From Strigamia acuminata (Eukaryota > Arthropoda > Chilopoda > Geophilomorpha > Linotaeniidae): a stretch of 64,000 bases of DNA. The position numbers and the translations under genes are program-made. Shown one piece after another: positions 1 through 9,680 of the stretch (positions are counted from its first letter, which is position 1; each line of letters starts with the position of its first letter). The stretch spans positions 7,723,601 through 7,787,600 of the forward strand of contig OX442324.1 in assembly GCA_949358305.1 (NCBI GenBank), read 5' to 3'. Below the pieces are notes generated by a model. That model searched no databases and was not told where the DNA came from. It was given only the letters and a program-made list of their open reading frames with translations.

Positions 1-1
1 A

Positions 2-3000
2 ATGGACAACGAGGAGATGATGTGTTTTCTGGCCCGTGTCGACAGAAAAGTCGCAGAACTCGCGAACGTCAAAGTTATACCGACGGATGAGGAAATCGCA
101 TTTCAATACATGGATTTTCTGCCAACAACTTATGAGACAATTAAGCAGATAATGTACCACTGGGATGATTTGGACTTCACCACTGCAAAAGTGAAAGAGC
201 GATTATTAGGAGAGTATAATCGTTTATTTGAAGCTTCAGACTCCTATGGCATGCGTACACAGGATTCCATCGATAATGCAGGTGCATTCTTTGGAAAAGG
301 GCGATTCCAACGCGGAAAAGGCGGAAATCAGCCATTTACACCTCGAACTTGTTTTTCCTGCGGCGGCACTGGTCACTTTGCGAGAGAGTGCCCGTCACCG
401 CCCAAACAACAAGCGAATATGCAAAGCCAACGAGGTGGCACCTCTGCACAGCTAGCAAAAGGCACTGCACGAGGACGTGGCCATGGTGGAAAGACCAAGA
501 AGGCCAATTTGGGACAAGTTGACATTTTTGATGAACCATTGACAATGTTCTCGGCAACAGTTCATCAAACTGAAGAGGAAGTCACCTTGTCACCACCATT
601 GTCTTTAATGTCGCATTGCGACTTTGATCCGCACTGGTACATAGATACCGGTGCGACAGATCACTTTTCATTTAATAGAAGTTGGTTCGTGACCTTCAAG
701 CCACTGTCCGGCTATAGTGTCCAGCAGGGGGAAGGTAAATCTAAAATCCAGGGCATTGGAAACGTGTTGATCACATCTTGTTATGCAGGCAGATGTAGGG
801 AAATCACACTGCAAAATGTTTATTTTGCGCCAAATTTTAAGAAGAATCTCTTATCGCTGGGCCGGACAGATGAAGCTGGTTTCACAACTTTTATCAAAAA
901 TGGAAAGTTGACCATGTTTAAAGACCGAATTAGTGAGCCTTTTCTTGTTGCAGATAGAACAAATGATCGGATGTACAAAGTTAACTGCAAACTAGAGGCT
1001 AATATTGTGAACACAACTGCACCTTCTGCGCAACAGAGTGCAGCGGTGGGTGGAAATTCGGTCAAAAATGTTGTAAAAAGGGAAAGTGTCGTTAATCCTT
1101 TACTAAAAACAGTAGATTTTAAGGCAGCATTACTAAACACATTGAGTGGCGCAGTGCAGACTGCAGCGAAGCAGCAAGTGAGCGTAAATGCGCTAGTAAA
1201 TGCGTCAAATCTTAAGAAAAGCGATTTAAATGATACTAACGGGCAAAATGTTTCGAATGGGGGAAAAATCGAAAAGATCAAAGTGAAACCGCAGCCAATG
1301 GATATTTGGCACTCCAGAATGGGCCATTTTAATGCAAGTGGGATTGCAAAAATGGAAGTTTCGCCTGATATTTTCGGAGTTAAACTCTCCGACAAGGAAC
1401 TTTCGCCTTGCGACGCGTGTTCGAAGGCAAAGAGCACCAGGGCAACCTTTTCCCCAATCCCAGAAATTTCTACAAAGGGAATTTTAGAAGTAATCCACAT
1501 GGATCTGTGGGGCCCTCAACCTTTTAAATCTCTTGGTGGGGCCAGCTATTACTTGATAATCGTGGACGATTACTCACGTTTTATGTGGGTGGAAATTATC
1601 AAAAACAAGGGGGATACATTTGAGCGCTTCAAACGATGGCAAACAGAAGTTGAGCGCAGCACCGGGAAAAAGGTCAAATGCATCAAGACAGACAACGGCG
1701 GGGAGTTTGTGTCGAAAAAGTGGGATGACTATGCGGCTTCTATTGGGCTTAAGTGCATCCAAACAAACCCCTACTTCCCAGAAATGAATTCCGTGGGCGA
1801 AAGAGCAAACAGAACAATTGTTGGGGGATTTAGAGCCATGCTCTTCGAAAACAATTTTCCAAAGGGTTTGTGGGCAGAATTAGCCGTGACAGTTGTCTAT
1901 CTTAAAAATAGATTCCCACATGCAAGCTTAAGTGGGAAAACCCCTTATAACTTGTTTTATAACAAGAAAATGTCGTTGAGACATTTAAGATGTATCGGTT
2001 CCAAAGTTTTCGTGCACATCCCTTCGCAAACAAGGAGAAGCAAGTTGGAAGAAAGGGCATGGCCTGGGGCCCTAGTCGGTTACGCGATTAAGACGCGGGG
2101 GTATCGAGTCTGGGACCCCAAATCCAACCAAGTGATTGCTTCAAAACATGTGAAGATTAATGAGAATGTCTTTTGGCACGAGTCGGTGCAACTGAGTGAA
2201 ATTCCATCCGAACCTAATTATATGGGAAATTTGAATTATGAAGATTCAGATGAGGAAGAAATTCCAGTGGCACAAGGGGGAATACCACAGAAAGTGGCCC
2301 CTGTTCAGCAACAGGTTCCCCCTATCATACAGCAGTTGTTTCAGGCCCCGAAACATGCGATTCCGAATCCCCAATTAGTCCAACAGGCGGCCGAGCCTGA
2401 AATTGTGGAAGAAATCGCTCAAGCTGTCGGTGGGATTGAAGAAGAGGAGGAGCAACAAGTGGAAGCTCAGCTTCCAAATCCGACCCTCACACCTCCACCA
2501 GTTAGGAGGAATCCACCACGCGGTGCTAAGTTAAAGGGGGATATAATAAGAAAACGTATGACCGCTCCCCAGGATTTAAAAATTTTGGATATGACACAAT
2601 GGCAACGGAGAGAAACCGTTAGGCAAAGTGGTGAAACTGCTGGGCAGGTAGATGTGATCTACATAACACCACTCGGCGATAGAATCCGCAGTCGGATTGA
2701 TGTTGTACGATGGTGCAAAGAAGAAGACTATCAGTACGATGGGGGTTGTTTCGATTTCAAGGCAACAGATGAGACCGTTGGGTTTGCCGGTCATGCATCC
2801 GTTGAACCGGATACTTTTGAAGAGGCTATGTCCAATCCCAATAAATCCGACTGGCAGGGTGCCATGGATGACGAGATTAACATTTTTAATGACAGAAAAG
2901 TTTACGAGGAAGTTGATAAAACCGAAGGGACGAATTTATTGGGAACAAAATGGATTTATAAAATCAAACGTGACCATACTGGGGCAATTAAACGTTGGAG

Positions 3001-4345
3001 AGCACGTTTAGTCGCGCAAGGCTTTGGGCAGAAAGAAGGAGTTGACTTCACTGAGATATTTTCACCAGTGGTCAACTTTGTTCTCGTACTGATATTCTTT
3101 TGTTCTCTTGTGGTTCTACAAGGCTGGCGAGATACACATCTCGACATCAAGTCTGCGTACTTGTACGGAACCCTTGATGTGCCACAATACATCAATATCC
3201 CGAAGGGCTTCCGGACCAAGGAGAACCAACACAAGTGTTGGCGATTGGTCAAATCCTTGTACGGACTTCACCAGTCCGGAAGGATGTGGTATTTCAAGCT
3301 CCACGAACGATTATTAGAAATAGGATTTACTCCAGTCTTAGGATTGAATTGCGTATATAATTACGGCTCAGATGCCGTCCTTTTGTTTTACGTCGACGAT
3401 ATTTTCTTGTTCAGTCGTGATGCTTTCGTTGAACAATGTATCATCGAGTGGATTCAGGAGAGCTTTGAAATAGTCAACCTTGGACCAGTAACTCTACTAT
3501 TAGGGATTCATTTTGAGAGGAAAAATGGGGACATTTTAGTACATCAAAAGAGTTATATTGCGAAATTAGTCGAGAAATATGACATTGACCCATGCCATAA
3601 GATTAAAATCCCAGTCACAGTTGGTACCATGATACAGAAGGTACAACCGGGTGAACAAGTAAACTCGACGTTCCCGTACAGGTCCCTAGTAGGGAGTTTA
3701 CTATTTATCGCGAACAGAACGCGCCCAGATATCCTTTTCAGCGTCATTGTGTTATCTCAATACAATGAGACCCACTCTAACAGACATGTTAAAATGTTAG
3801 TACAAGTGTTAAGATATCTGGCGAATACCCCCAACTATGTTATCAACCTAGCAAATTGTAAGAACAACAATTTAACGGTTTACACCGACGCATCCTTTGC
3901 TTTGGACCAAGACAGTAGGAGAAGCTTTGGTGGTCACATAGTTTATTTAGGAGGGGTTCCGATTTCATGGAATTGTCGAAAACAATCCATGACTTCACTG
4001 AGTATCATGGAAAGCGAGTTTCTCGCAGTTGTCGATGGCGTGAGAGAAGTGATATGGCTTGAACGTTTGTACGAAGCTGATATCATCTTATGTTTCAATC
4101 GAAATGTCCCTTGCGTCTACGCCGATAGCATGCCGGCAATCAACTATGCGAAAAACAAGATCGAGAACCGTGCAAATAAACATATAGATGTTAAATTGCA
4201 CTTCCTTCGTGATTGGTATGAAAAAGGCGTGTTTAGTATTAAACATGTGCCTGGTGAATTGAACATCGCGGATTTGATGACAAAGTGGTTGCCGCGCCCC
4301 AGATTGTGTCAGCTCTGTGAGCATATTTTTGTTGTAGTCAAATAG
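2..4345 (+). CDS. gag-pol: Copia element A gag-pol polyprotein, 5' end outside window
   Basis: Ty1/copia polyprotein with an open frame of 1447 codons; the first Met seen is internal to Gag, since the homologous J protein has about 130 more residues upstream. Order seen: Gag tail, CCHC knuckle (CFSCGGTGHFAREC, from residue 117), aspartic protease DTGA (D215), GAG-pre-integrase WHSRMGHF (about 437), integrase with D501, D564 and E600 (DD35E spacing), acidic and proline-rich linker, RT with YVDD (1130-1133), RNase H with TDAS (D1296) and HIDVKLHFLRDWY near the end. All catalytic residues I looked for are present and there is no stop or frameshift, so this copy may be coding-competent. It would act in cytoplasmic particles (reverse transcription) and in the nucleus (integration). 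Stop TAG at 4343-4345, followed by a polypurine tract and the LTR. Confidence 0.95.
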   Translation: MDNEEMMCFLARVDRKVAELANVKVIPTDEEIAFQYMDFLPTTYETIKQIMYHWDDLDFTTAKVKERLLGEYNRLFEASDSYGMRTQDSIDNAGAFFGKGRFQRGKGGNQPFTPRTCFSCGGTGHFARECPSPPKQQANMQSQRGGTSAQLAKGTARGRGHGGKTKKANLGQVDIFDEPLTMFSATVHQTEEEVTLSPPLSLMSHCDFDPHWYIDTGATDHFSFNRSWFVTFKPLSGYSVQQGEGKSKIQGIGNVLITSCYAGRCREITLQNVYFAPNFKKNLLSLGRTDEAGFTTFIKNGKLTMFKDRISEPFLVADRTNDRMYKVNCKLEANIVNTTAPSAQQSAAVGGNSVKNVVKRESVVNPLLKTVDFKAALLNTLSGAVQTAAKQQVSVNALVNASNLKKSDLNDTNGQNVSNGGKIEKIKVKPQPMDIWHSRMGHFNASGIAKMEVSPDIFGVKLSDKELSPCDACSKAKSTRATFSPIPEISTKGILEVIHMDLWGPQPFKSLGGASYYLIIVDDYSRFMWVEIIKNKGDTFERFKRWQTEVERSTGKKVKCIKTDNGGEFVSKKWDDYAASIGLKCIQTNPYFPEMNSVGERANRTIVGGFRAMLFENNFPKGLWAELAVTVVYLKNRFPHASLSGKTPYNLFYNKKMSLRHLRCIGSKVFVHIPSQTRRSKLEERAWPGALVGYAIKTRGYRVWDPKSNQVIASKHVKINENVFWHESVQLSEIPSEPNYMGNLNYEDSDEEEIPVAQGGIPQKVAPVQQQVPPIIQQLFQAPKHAIPNPQLVQQAAEPEIVEEIAQAVGGIEEEEEQQVEAQLPNPTLTPPPVRRNPPRGAKLKGDIIRKRMTAPQDLKILDMTQWQRRETVRQSGETAGQVDVIYITPLGDRIRSRIDVVRWCKEEDYQYDGGCFDFKATDETVGFAGHASVEPDTFEEAMSNPNKSDWQGAMDDEINIFNDRKVYEEVDKTEGTNLLGTKWIYKIKRDHTGAIKRWRARLVAQGFGQKEGVDFTEIFSPVVNFVLVLIFFCSLVVLQGWRDTHLDIKSAYLYGTLDVPQYINIPKGFRTKENQHKCWRLVKSLYGLHQSGRMWYFKLHERLLEIGFTPVLGLNCVYNYGSDAVLLFYVDDIFLFSRDAFVEQCIIEWIQESFEIVNLGPVTLLLGIHFERKNGDILVHQKSYIAKLVEKYDIDPCHKIKIPVTVGTMIQKVQPGEQVNSTFPYRSLVGSLLFIANRTRPDILFSVIVLSQYNETHSNRHVKMLVQVLRYLANTPNYVINLANCKNNNLTVYTDASFALDQDSRRSFGGHIVYLGGVPISWNCRKQSMTSLSIMESEFLAVVDGVREVIWLERLYEADIILCFNRNVPCVYADSMPAINYAKNKIENRANKHIDVKLHFLRDWYEKGVFSIKHVPGELNIADLMTKWLPRPRLCQLCEHIFVVVK

Positions 4346-4362
4346 TTGCGCAAAGGGGGATT

Positions 4363-4818
4363 TGTTAGGAAATGCCCAACTGTTTGAGATTTATTAGTTG
4401 CATATTTATGGCTAAATGCAACGTGCATGTCTTTACTTTGCTGTGACTTAGTTAAACTAGTTGATCCCGATTTTTACCCTGCTTGTTATGTGCCGCAACT
4501 AGTTTATTTACTTGTAAAGATGTGCCTTCTCGTCGTCCGCTCAAATGAGCAATATTCGTTTAGTTATTCCATTGCTTTTAAGTTGTTTATCGATTATTTG
4601 CTCCTCCCTTACTGTTTATCATGTAAAGGACAAATCATTGCTTGTTAACAATGATTTGTTCTATTGTAAGCTTGTATTCATACTTTGAGAGCGGCTAGCC
4701 TCAAAGCAGTCGCTTTTACTGTTGTTCGTGACGAATAAAGATGGCGGTCGCATAATGCGAGTTCCCGCACCGTTTAAATCGAGTGTCAGCTCCTTTTCAT
4801 TGATGTCCGGCGCTTACA
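4363..4818 (+). repeat. Element A 3' LTR with polypurine tract
   Basis: Starts TGTTAGG just after the polypurine tract CAAAGGGGGATT (4351-4362) and is read to CGCTTACA at 4818. It has an AATAAA (4734-4739) run into AAGATGGCGG (4738-4747). The left LTR of A lies outside the window, so the right boundary rests on the CA end and on the change of sequence, and the target duplication (AACCT would be expected) cannot be tested. Confidence 0.7.
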
Positions 4819-5284
4819 AACCTATCAATAAGCACCTTTTTGCGCCGTCATCGTGAAATTTTTCTCGGGCGGCCATTTTGGATTTGGCAGCGAAGCCAAC
4901 GCATCCACGACGTGTATTCGAGCTGATACACGCCCGTACGACGTTGCCCCATCGAGATATCGGTGGTTTTTCACCGAGACGACGCCAATAACCGTCGAAA
5001 CGACGAATTTTCGCCAAGAAAAGGACGAAAATCGTCGCTGGATCGTCGGGAACGAGGATTTGTTCTTCGGCGGCCATTTTCCCGAATTTTTCATCGTGAA
5101 CGACGGTGGAGAATCGTTTGGAACATTGTGTGCGTGTAAGTACGCGTACACAATTATATTTCGGATTGGAAAAGCCGTGGCTTGCACCCCGGCGTGCTAC
5201 ACGAAGGCGCGGACGTGCACAACGACGATTTTGGATCGTTTTTCCCTGCTTTTGCACGGAAGTGTGCAGGCGGTTGCACGACAG
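4819..5284 (+). other. Left fragment of the element J 5' leader
   Basis: No gene is supported here although short open frames exist on both strands. The segment ends in GACAG (5280-5284), the left target duplication of element B; the same pentamer resumes at 59812-59816 and is followed by the rest of the J leader and J gag. I infer that 4819-5284 and 59817-60294 were contiguous before B inserted. It holds two GGCGGCCATTTT blocks (near 4869 and 5070). Where J's own LTR and primer site lie is not visible; they are probably left of A, which would then be inserted in J too. Confidence 0.6.
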
Positions 5285-5832
5285 TGTAGGTCGGTAGCAG
5301 AGGAAAACGACCAAATGGAGCCGAAATATCGGGCGAAACGTGGCCGAAATGTTCGCCAATGCGTCGCACTACTCGTGCGAACGTGTGGGCGACGTCGAGG
5401 ACGAAAAGTAAACAAAACGACCGCGATATTCGCTTATATGCCGTGGGAAATAAAGCAGGAATGCTTAAAAGCATAAAATAAGTTTAATATAACGAAAATA
5501 CTCACAAATGTAGAGTTTACAGAGTGGAAATGGATGGGCGAGAGCCAAAACGATGGTCGCCGCCATCTTGGAAGGTGATTGTGATTACAATAACGACACC
5601 TGGTGTCGTGATAACGAATTACATAATCAAATAAAGCTTGAATTAAGAGAAAACACTGGACACAGCATGATGCTGTGTGTTAAATAGCAATAAACAAATG
5701 TATAAGATCTAAATAAACAAATATCATCTGATATAAATAAAAACGAGATAAATACATCGAAGTTAGATAATTAACCAATAAGAATATGATTTTATGTCAC
5801 ATCGACATAACTGGCGGTCCTATAGACCAACA
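5285..5832 (-). repeat. Element B 3' LTR and polypurine tract
   Basis: Minus-strand LTR of 548 bp beginning TGTTGGTCTATAG (right end 5832) and ending CTACCGACCTACA (left end 5285). The minus polypurine tract CGAAAGGGGGAAT is at 5845-5833. The first 360 bp match 23433-23792 and the rest matches 59619-59811, which are the two halves of the 5' LTR. It contains a CAAGATGGCGGCG block on the minus strand (about 5560-5570). Confidence 0.92.
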
Positions 5833-6040
5833 ATTCCCCCTTTCGATGGAGATAGAATCAGGAGGAATGAAAAAACAGTTACTGGAATTACAGTAGATAA
5901 AGATAATCGAAAATAAATAATAAAGTCGAATTGCCGAGCCGGGTACTGTTATTGAAAACGCCACGTAGGCCCGAATATTCCCGCAGAAACTTGGCGATCC
6001 TCAAAGTCGGGTAAATAACAAAAGAATGTCACGATAAAGT

Positions 6041-8277
6041 CTAAAGTCGGAACACACGAGAGATCAACGACTGAAGACGCTCTGAACTGAGCCACTTAGT
6101 GAAGATGTCCGCGACGTTGTGCTCGCTGGACACTTTTCGGAGATCAAAACAGCCTGCCGTATACCATTCCCTGAGCCAGTGATACTTGACGCGGATATGC
6201 TTCGTCTTCGAGTTTTCCACGTCGTTGGATGTGAATTGTATGCTGGCTAGGGCATTGGAGTAAATAATCGGACGAGACAGACGGTTTAGAATCGGGAATT
6301 CGGTGAAGATGTTATCGAGCCAAAAGGTTTCCTTCACGCATTCAACTAGGGCGATGAACTCCGCTTCCATAGTTGAACACGCGACAGTCGATTGTTTCCG
6401 GCACGACCAGCCAATTGGCACATTCCCGATATATGTTATGAAGCCGCCGAAACTTAAAGATGTCGCCAGGTCGCTAGCCCACGAGGCATCCACATAAGCC
6501 CATAACTGACTCGATACACAGTTGGAAAGTTCGATGCAATAGTCCGAAGTATTGGCTACATATTGGAGAACTTGCAGAAGGGCACGGATGTGGGTGTTAT
6601 CGTAGCATGTGTTAAATTGAGAAAGCGAGATGACGGAAAATAAGATGTCGGGGCGCGTTCGTGATGCCAGAAACAGCAGTGACCCGATGAGTGAGCGGTA
6701 GGGAAAATCGATCAGGTCCTCTGTCGATGCTCGAACTAATGTGGTTCCGGGTGTCACTGGCACTTTAACGAGTCGATTGGTCGATGTTCCATATTTCTGC
6801 ACGAGTTTAGCGATGTATGCACGTTGAGAAATGTAAGTGCGTCCCAATTCGCGGATAAACTCAACACCTAACAGTTTGGTAATTGGGCCGAGGTTGACTA
6901 TGTCGAATTTCTAGGTGATAAGTCGAATAATTCGGTCCAAAACACTGTCGGCTGCGTAGAAAAGAACAATATCATCGACGTAGACTAGCATAACTGCGCA
7001 ATTGCCGTAGATGTAAACGCAGTTGCAAGCAGGCATTTTTCGGAATCCAAGAGTTCGAAGTGCTTCGTCCACTTTTAAATACCACTGTCTGCCAGACTGG
7101 TGGAGTCCATAAAGGGATTTCACGAGTAACCAAACGTTGTCAGGGTGATTACAGGTGGCACCTGCCGGGATGCGCATGTAGACCTTGTGCTCGAGGTCCC
7201 CGTACAGGTATGCACACTTGACGTCGAGGTGTGCGTCTTTCCATCCTCGTAGCACTACCAAAAGGCAAAAGAATAGACGAATGAGGACGAAATTTACTAC
7301 TGGATGTGATACAGAACCACGGGCTGGAGTTGGCAACGTCGATGCGCAAAGTTCCAACAATTGTCGTTCCGGCGTTGATGGTGGTGGAATATGAACAATC
7401 TGCATAGGTGGCGTCTTTGATTTGGAAGCCGACTTGGATACAGATTTTTCTTCCGATATCGAATTCTCGTCATCTGATGCTGGTTTGATCGACCAGTTTG
7501 CATATTCGATGGTGTCGTTGAATGACACTCTTTGTTGCTCGTTGTTGGGTTCATAAAAGGATTCATTGTTGCCATTTGGTACATTGCGTAGCGATTTGCG
7601 ATACGATTGATGCTCGTCTATACGGACGTGGGCTGATTCGGTGACTTTATTATCAATTGGATTCCAAATTCTGTAGCCACGTGTCGCAACCGCGTACCCA
7701 ACGAGATATCCTTCCCATGCGCGTGGCTCAAGCTTTTTACGGCCTGGCGCTGTGTAGTGGACCCAACATTTAGATCCGATCTTTCGCAAGTGTCGTAACG
7801 ATAATGCCCGTTCACGCCAAAGTACATAGGGAACTTGATGTTTCAAACGTGAATGAGGGCTTCTGTTCTTGATGTAAGCAAAAGTTACTGCAAGTTCTGC
7901 CCATAAACCGGCCGGAAGTTTGGTTTCTTCATGAATCGCGCGGATGTTGTCTGCCATCGTCTTATTGATGCGTTCGGCCGTTCCATTCATCTGTGGGCTC
8001 GATGGGTTTGTTCGCTGCCCTTGGATCCCTTTGTCTTTCAAATAGCGCTCGAATTCATTTGACATGAATTCGCCGCCACGGTCTGTGCGAATGCCTTTGA
8101 TTGTTGTGTTCGCAACCCGTTCGACTCTAGCGGCAAAGTCCTTAAAGCATGCGAAGACTTGGGACTTCTGCGCCAATGGAGTAATCCAAGTGTATCTCGT
8201 GGCGTCATCTATGATTGTTAGAACAAAACGAGCTCCACCGAATAATGTTGCAGGATCCGGTCCCCACACGTCCATAT
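6041..8277 (-). pseudogene. gag-pol: Element B integrase to RNase H, broken
   Basis: Minus-strand 3' part of the B polyprotein. Read from 8277: integrase core from the first catalytic Asp (MDVWG), TDRGGEF, then GTAERINKT; a Ser/Pro linker; RT from SHPVVNF; YVDD; RNase H with DASWASD and the usual HIRVKYHWLREWY end; stop at 6041-6043. Three defects: gypsy K splits it exactly before 8277; a TAG at 6911-6913 interrupts the same frame between RT motifs (F has a sense codon there); and compared with F about 240 residues are missing just before SHPVVNF (near 7310), removing the last linker part and the RT fingers (the GCKWIFK...RARLVAQGF block). That deletion is in frame, so B RNA could still be copied in trans but B cannot supply RT. 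Confidence 0.9.
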
Positions 8278-8849
8278 TGTCACGTGTACGAACCGTGCCA
8301 ATTGATGCGCGATTCGTAGCACGTAATTCGAATCATTATTAGGTTAAATGTTGCTAAATTTCGGCCACAGATGGCGCTGACGGTTGGACTCCGTCATCGC
8401 CATGTGATGGACCGATCAATTCAATTATGGGGTTTATGGCAGATTTGCTATAAATAAGGAGCCCGCACTAAGACAGGTCTCTAATACCTATTGCCTTTCA
8501 GAGACTAGAGAGTCTAATGTCGCCTCAATAAAGAGAGCGGCTGCCGACTATAAACTGCAACAATTGAACCCAAATTAAGTTATCACACAGTAGTTCATAA
8601 CCCAATTAATAAAGGTTGTACATTTGACAAATGTAAGAAGTGACAATTTATCCAAAATAACATTCTGACCTGTTTGAGAATAAATGTATCTGAATTTATA
8701 AGGGATCGAACAAACTTTGTTTGTCCGGTCAAATAAATCTGAATTGAATTTAAAGCATAAATGAATCTCATTCTTTCCTTTCACACTCACTAAACCCCAA
8801 TTAAACATAGTTGCGTGGAGACCTGATTAGGCCCGGAATCCACGTAACA
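8278..8849 (+). repeat. Element K 5' LTR
   Basis: 572 bp, TGTCACGTG at the start and CGTAACA at the end. It has a TATAAATA box (8449-8456) and an AATAAA (8527-8532), so the U3-R-U5 order on the plus strand is clear. It matches 16159-16730 with the same length. Confidence 0.95.
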
Positions 8850-8851
8850 AA

Positions 8852-8866
8852 TGGTGGAGATGGCGG
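8852..8866 (+). other. Element K primer-binding site, tRNA-Ala-like
   Basis: TGGTGGAGATGGCGG starts 2 nt after the LTR. Its first 11 nt pair with a tRNA 3' end CATCTCCACCA, which is the usual metazoan tRNA-Ala end; the match weakens afterwards. The assignment rests on recalled tRNA sequence, so it is tentative. Confidence 0.55.
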
Positions 8867-9680
8867 TTCTTTCCCCGAGACCAAAATTAGAATAAAAAAC
8901 CCCGAAAAATTAGAGCTAAAATCATTAAAAATCGTAAAATTTAGAGCAAAATGAGTGAAATTAGAATTAAAATCACATAAAATTGGCAAATTTAGCTTAA
9001 AAATAGCTTTGAGAATCATATAAAATTTTGAGAAATCCCAACCTAATTTGAATATGAGTGATTCATTTGTGAAATTGATAGGAAAGTGAGAATGAGTCAT
9101 TGCTAGTGAATAAATAGGTCAATTAGATTGAAAATTGGCAAAGTCTAAAAAATAAAATAAAATAGAATAGAAGTTTTGAAAGTTTAAATTGGATAAATTT
9201 GCATTTGAGTATTATTTACTGTGATATTTGACTTTGAATTGAATTAATATAATATTATTAATTGAATTTTGATAAAATTTAATGAAATTGCATGTTAATG
9301 AGGAATTTAATTGTGATGTTAAAGATAAAATTGAATAATAATAGAGAATATATTGTTTATATTTATTAATGAATTTGTTTTCTTTTCAGAGCATTTTTGT
9401 AAAGTGTTATTTAATAAGAAGTTTTTCCTTGAATGGTTTTGATGAAATTTTGTAATTATGACCGTGAAAATGAATTGTTTTTGATATTTTTGTAAAAAAT
9501 GATGACCGTGAAAATGTTTTTTTTTTCCTTGAATTCTTTTGTAGAAATTTTTGAGATTTGATTGTGAAAATTGAATTGTTCTAGTATTTTGAAATATTTC
9601 TGTGAAAATTGAAGTGTTTAATCACTGATTTATTTTTCAGAAAGTGAAAAGTGTTATTTATAACTGGAAAAGTGAATTAA
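8867..9680 (+). other. Element K AT-rich leader
   Basis: About 800 bp of AT-rich untranslated sequence with direct repeats built on GACCGTGAAAATG and TTGAATTGTT (about 9460-9600). Two good 3' splice-site-like tracts occur, TTTTCTTTTCAG (about 9379-9390) and TTTATTTTTCAG (about 9630-9641), the second about 40 bp before the gag frame opens. No gene is supported here. Confidence 0.5.

Noticed and set aside
4363-5284. A and J as a tandem pair sharing one LTR
   Set aside because: No primer-binding site follows 4818; A inserted in J is simpler, though the left ends are not in the window.
4853-5476. ORFs of 100-200 codons on both strands at the J leader / B LTR edge
   Set aside because: They cross the GACAG insertion junction, so they cannot be old genes.
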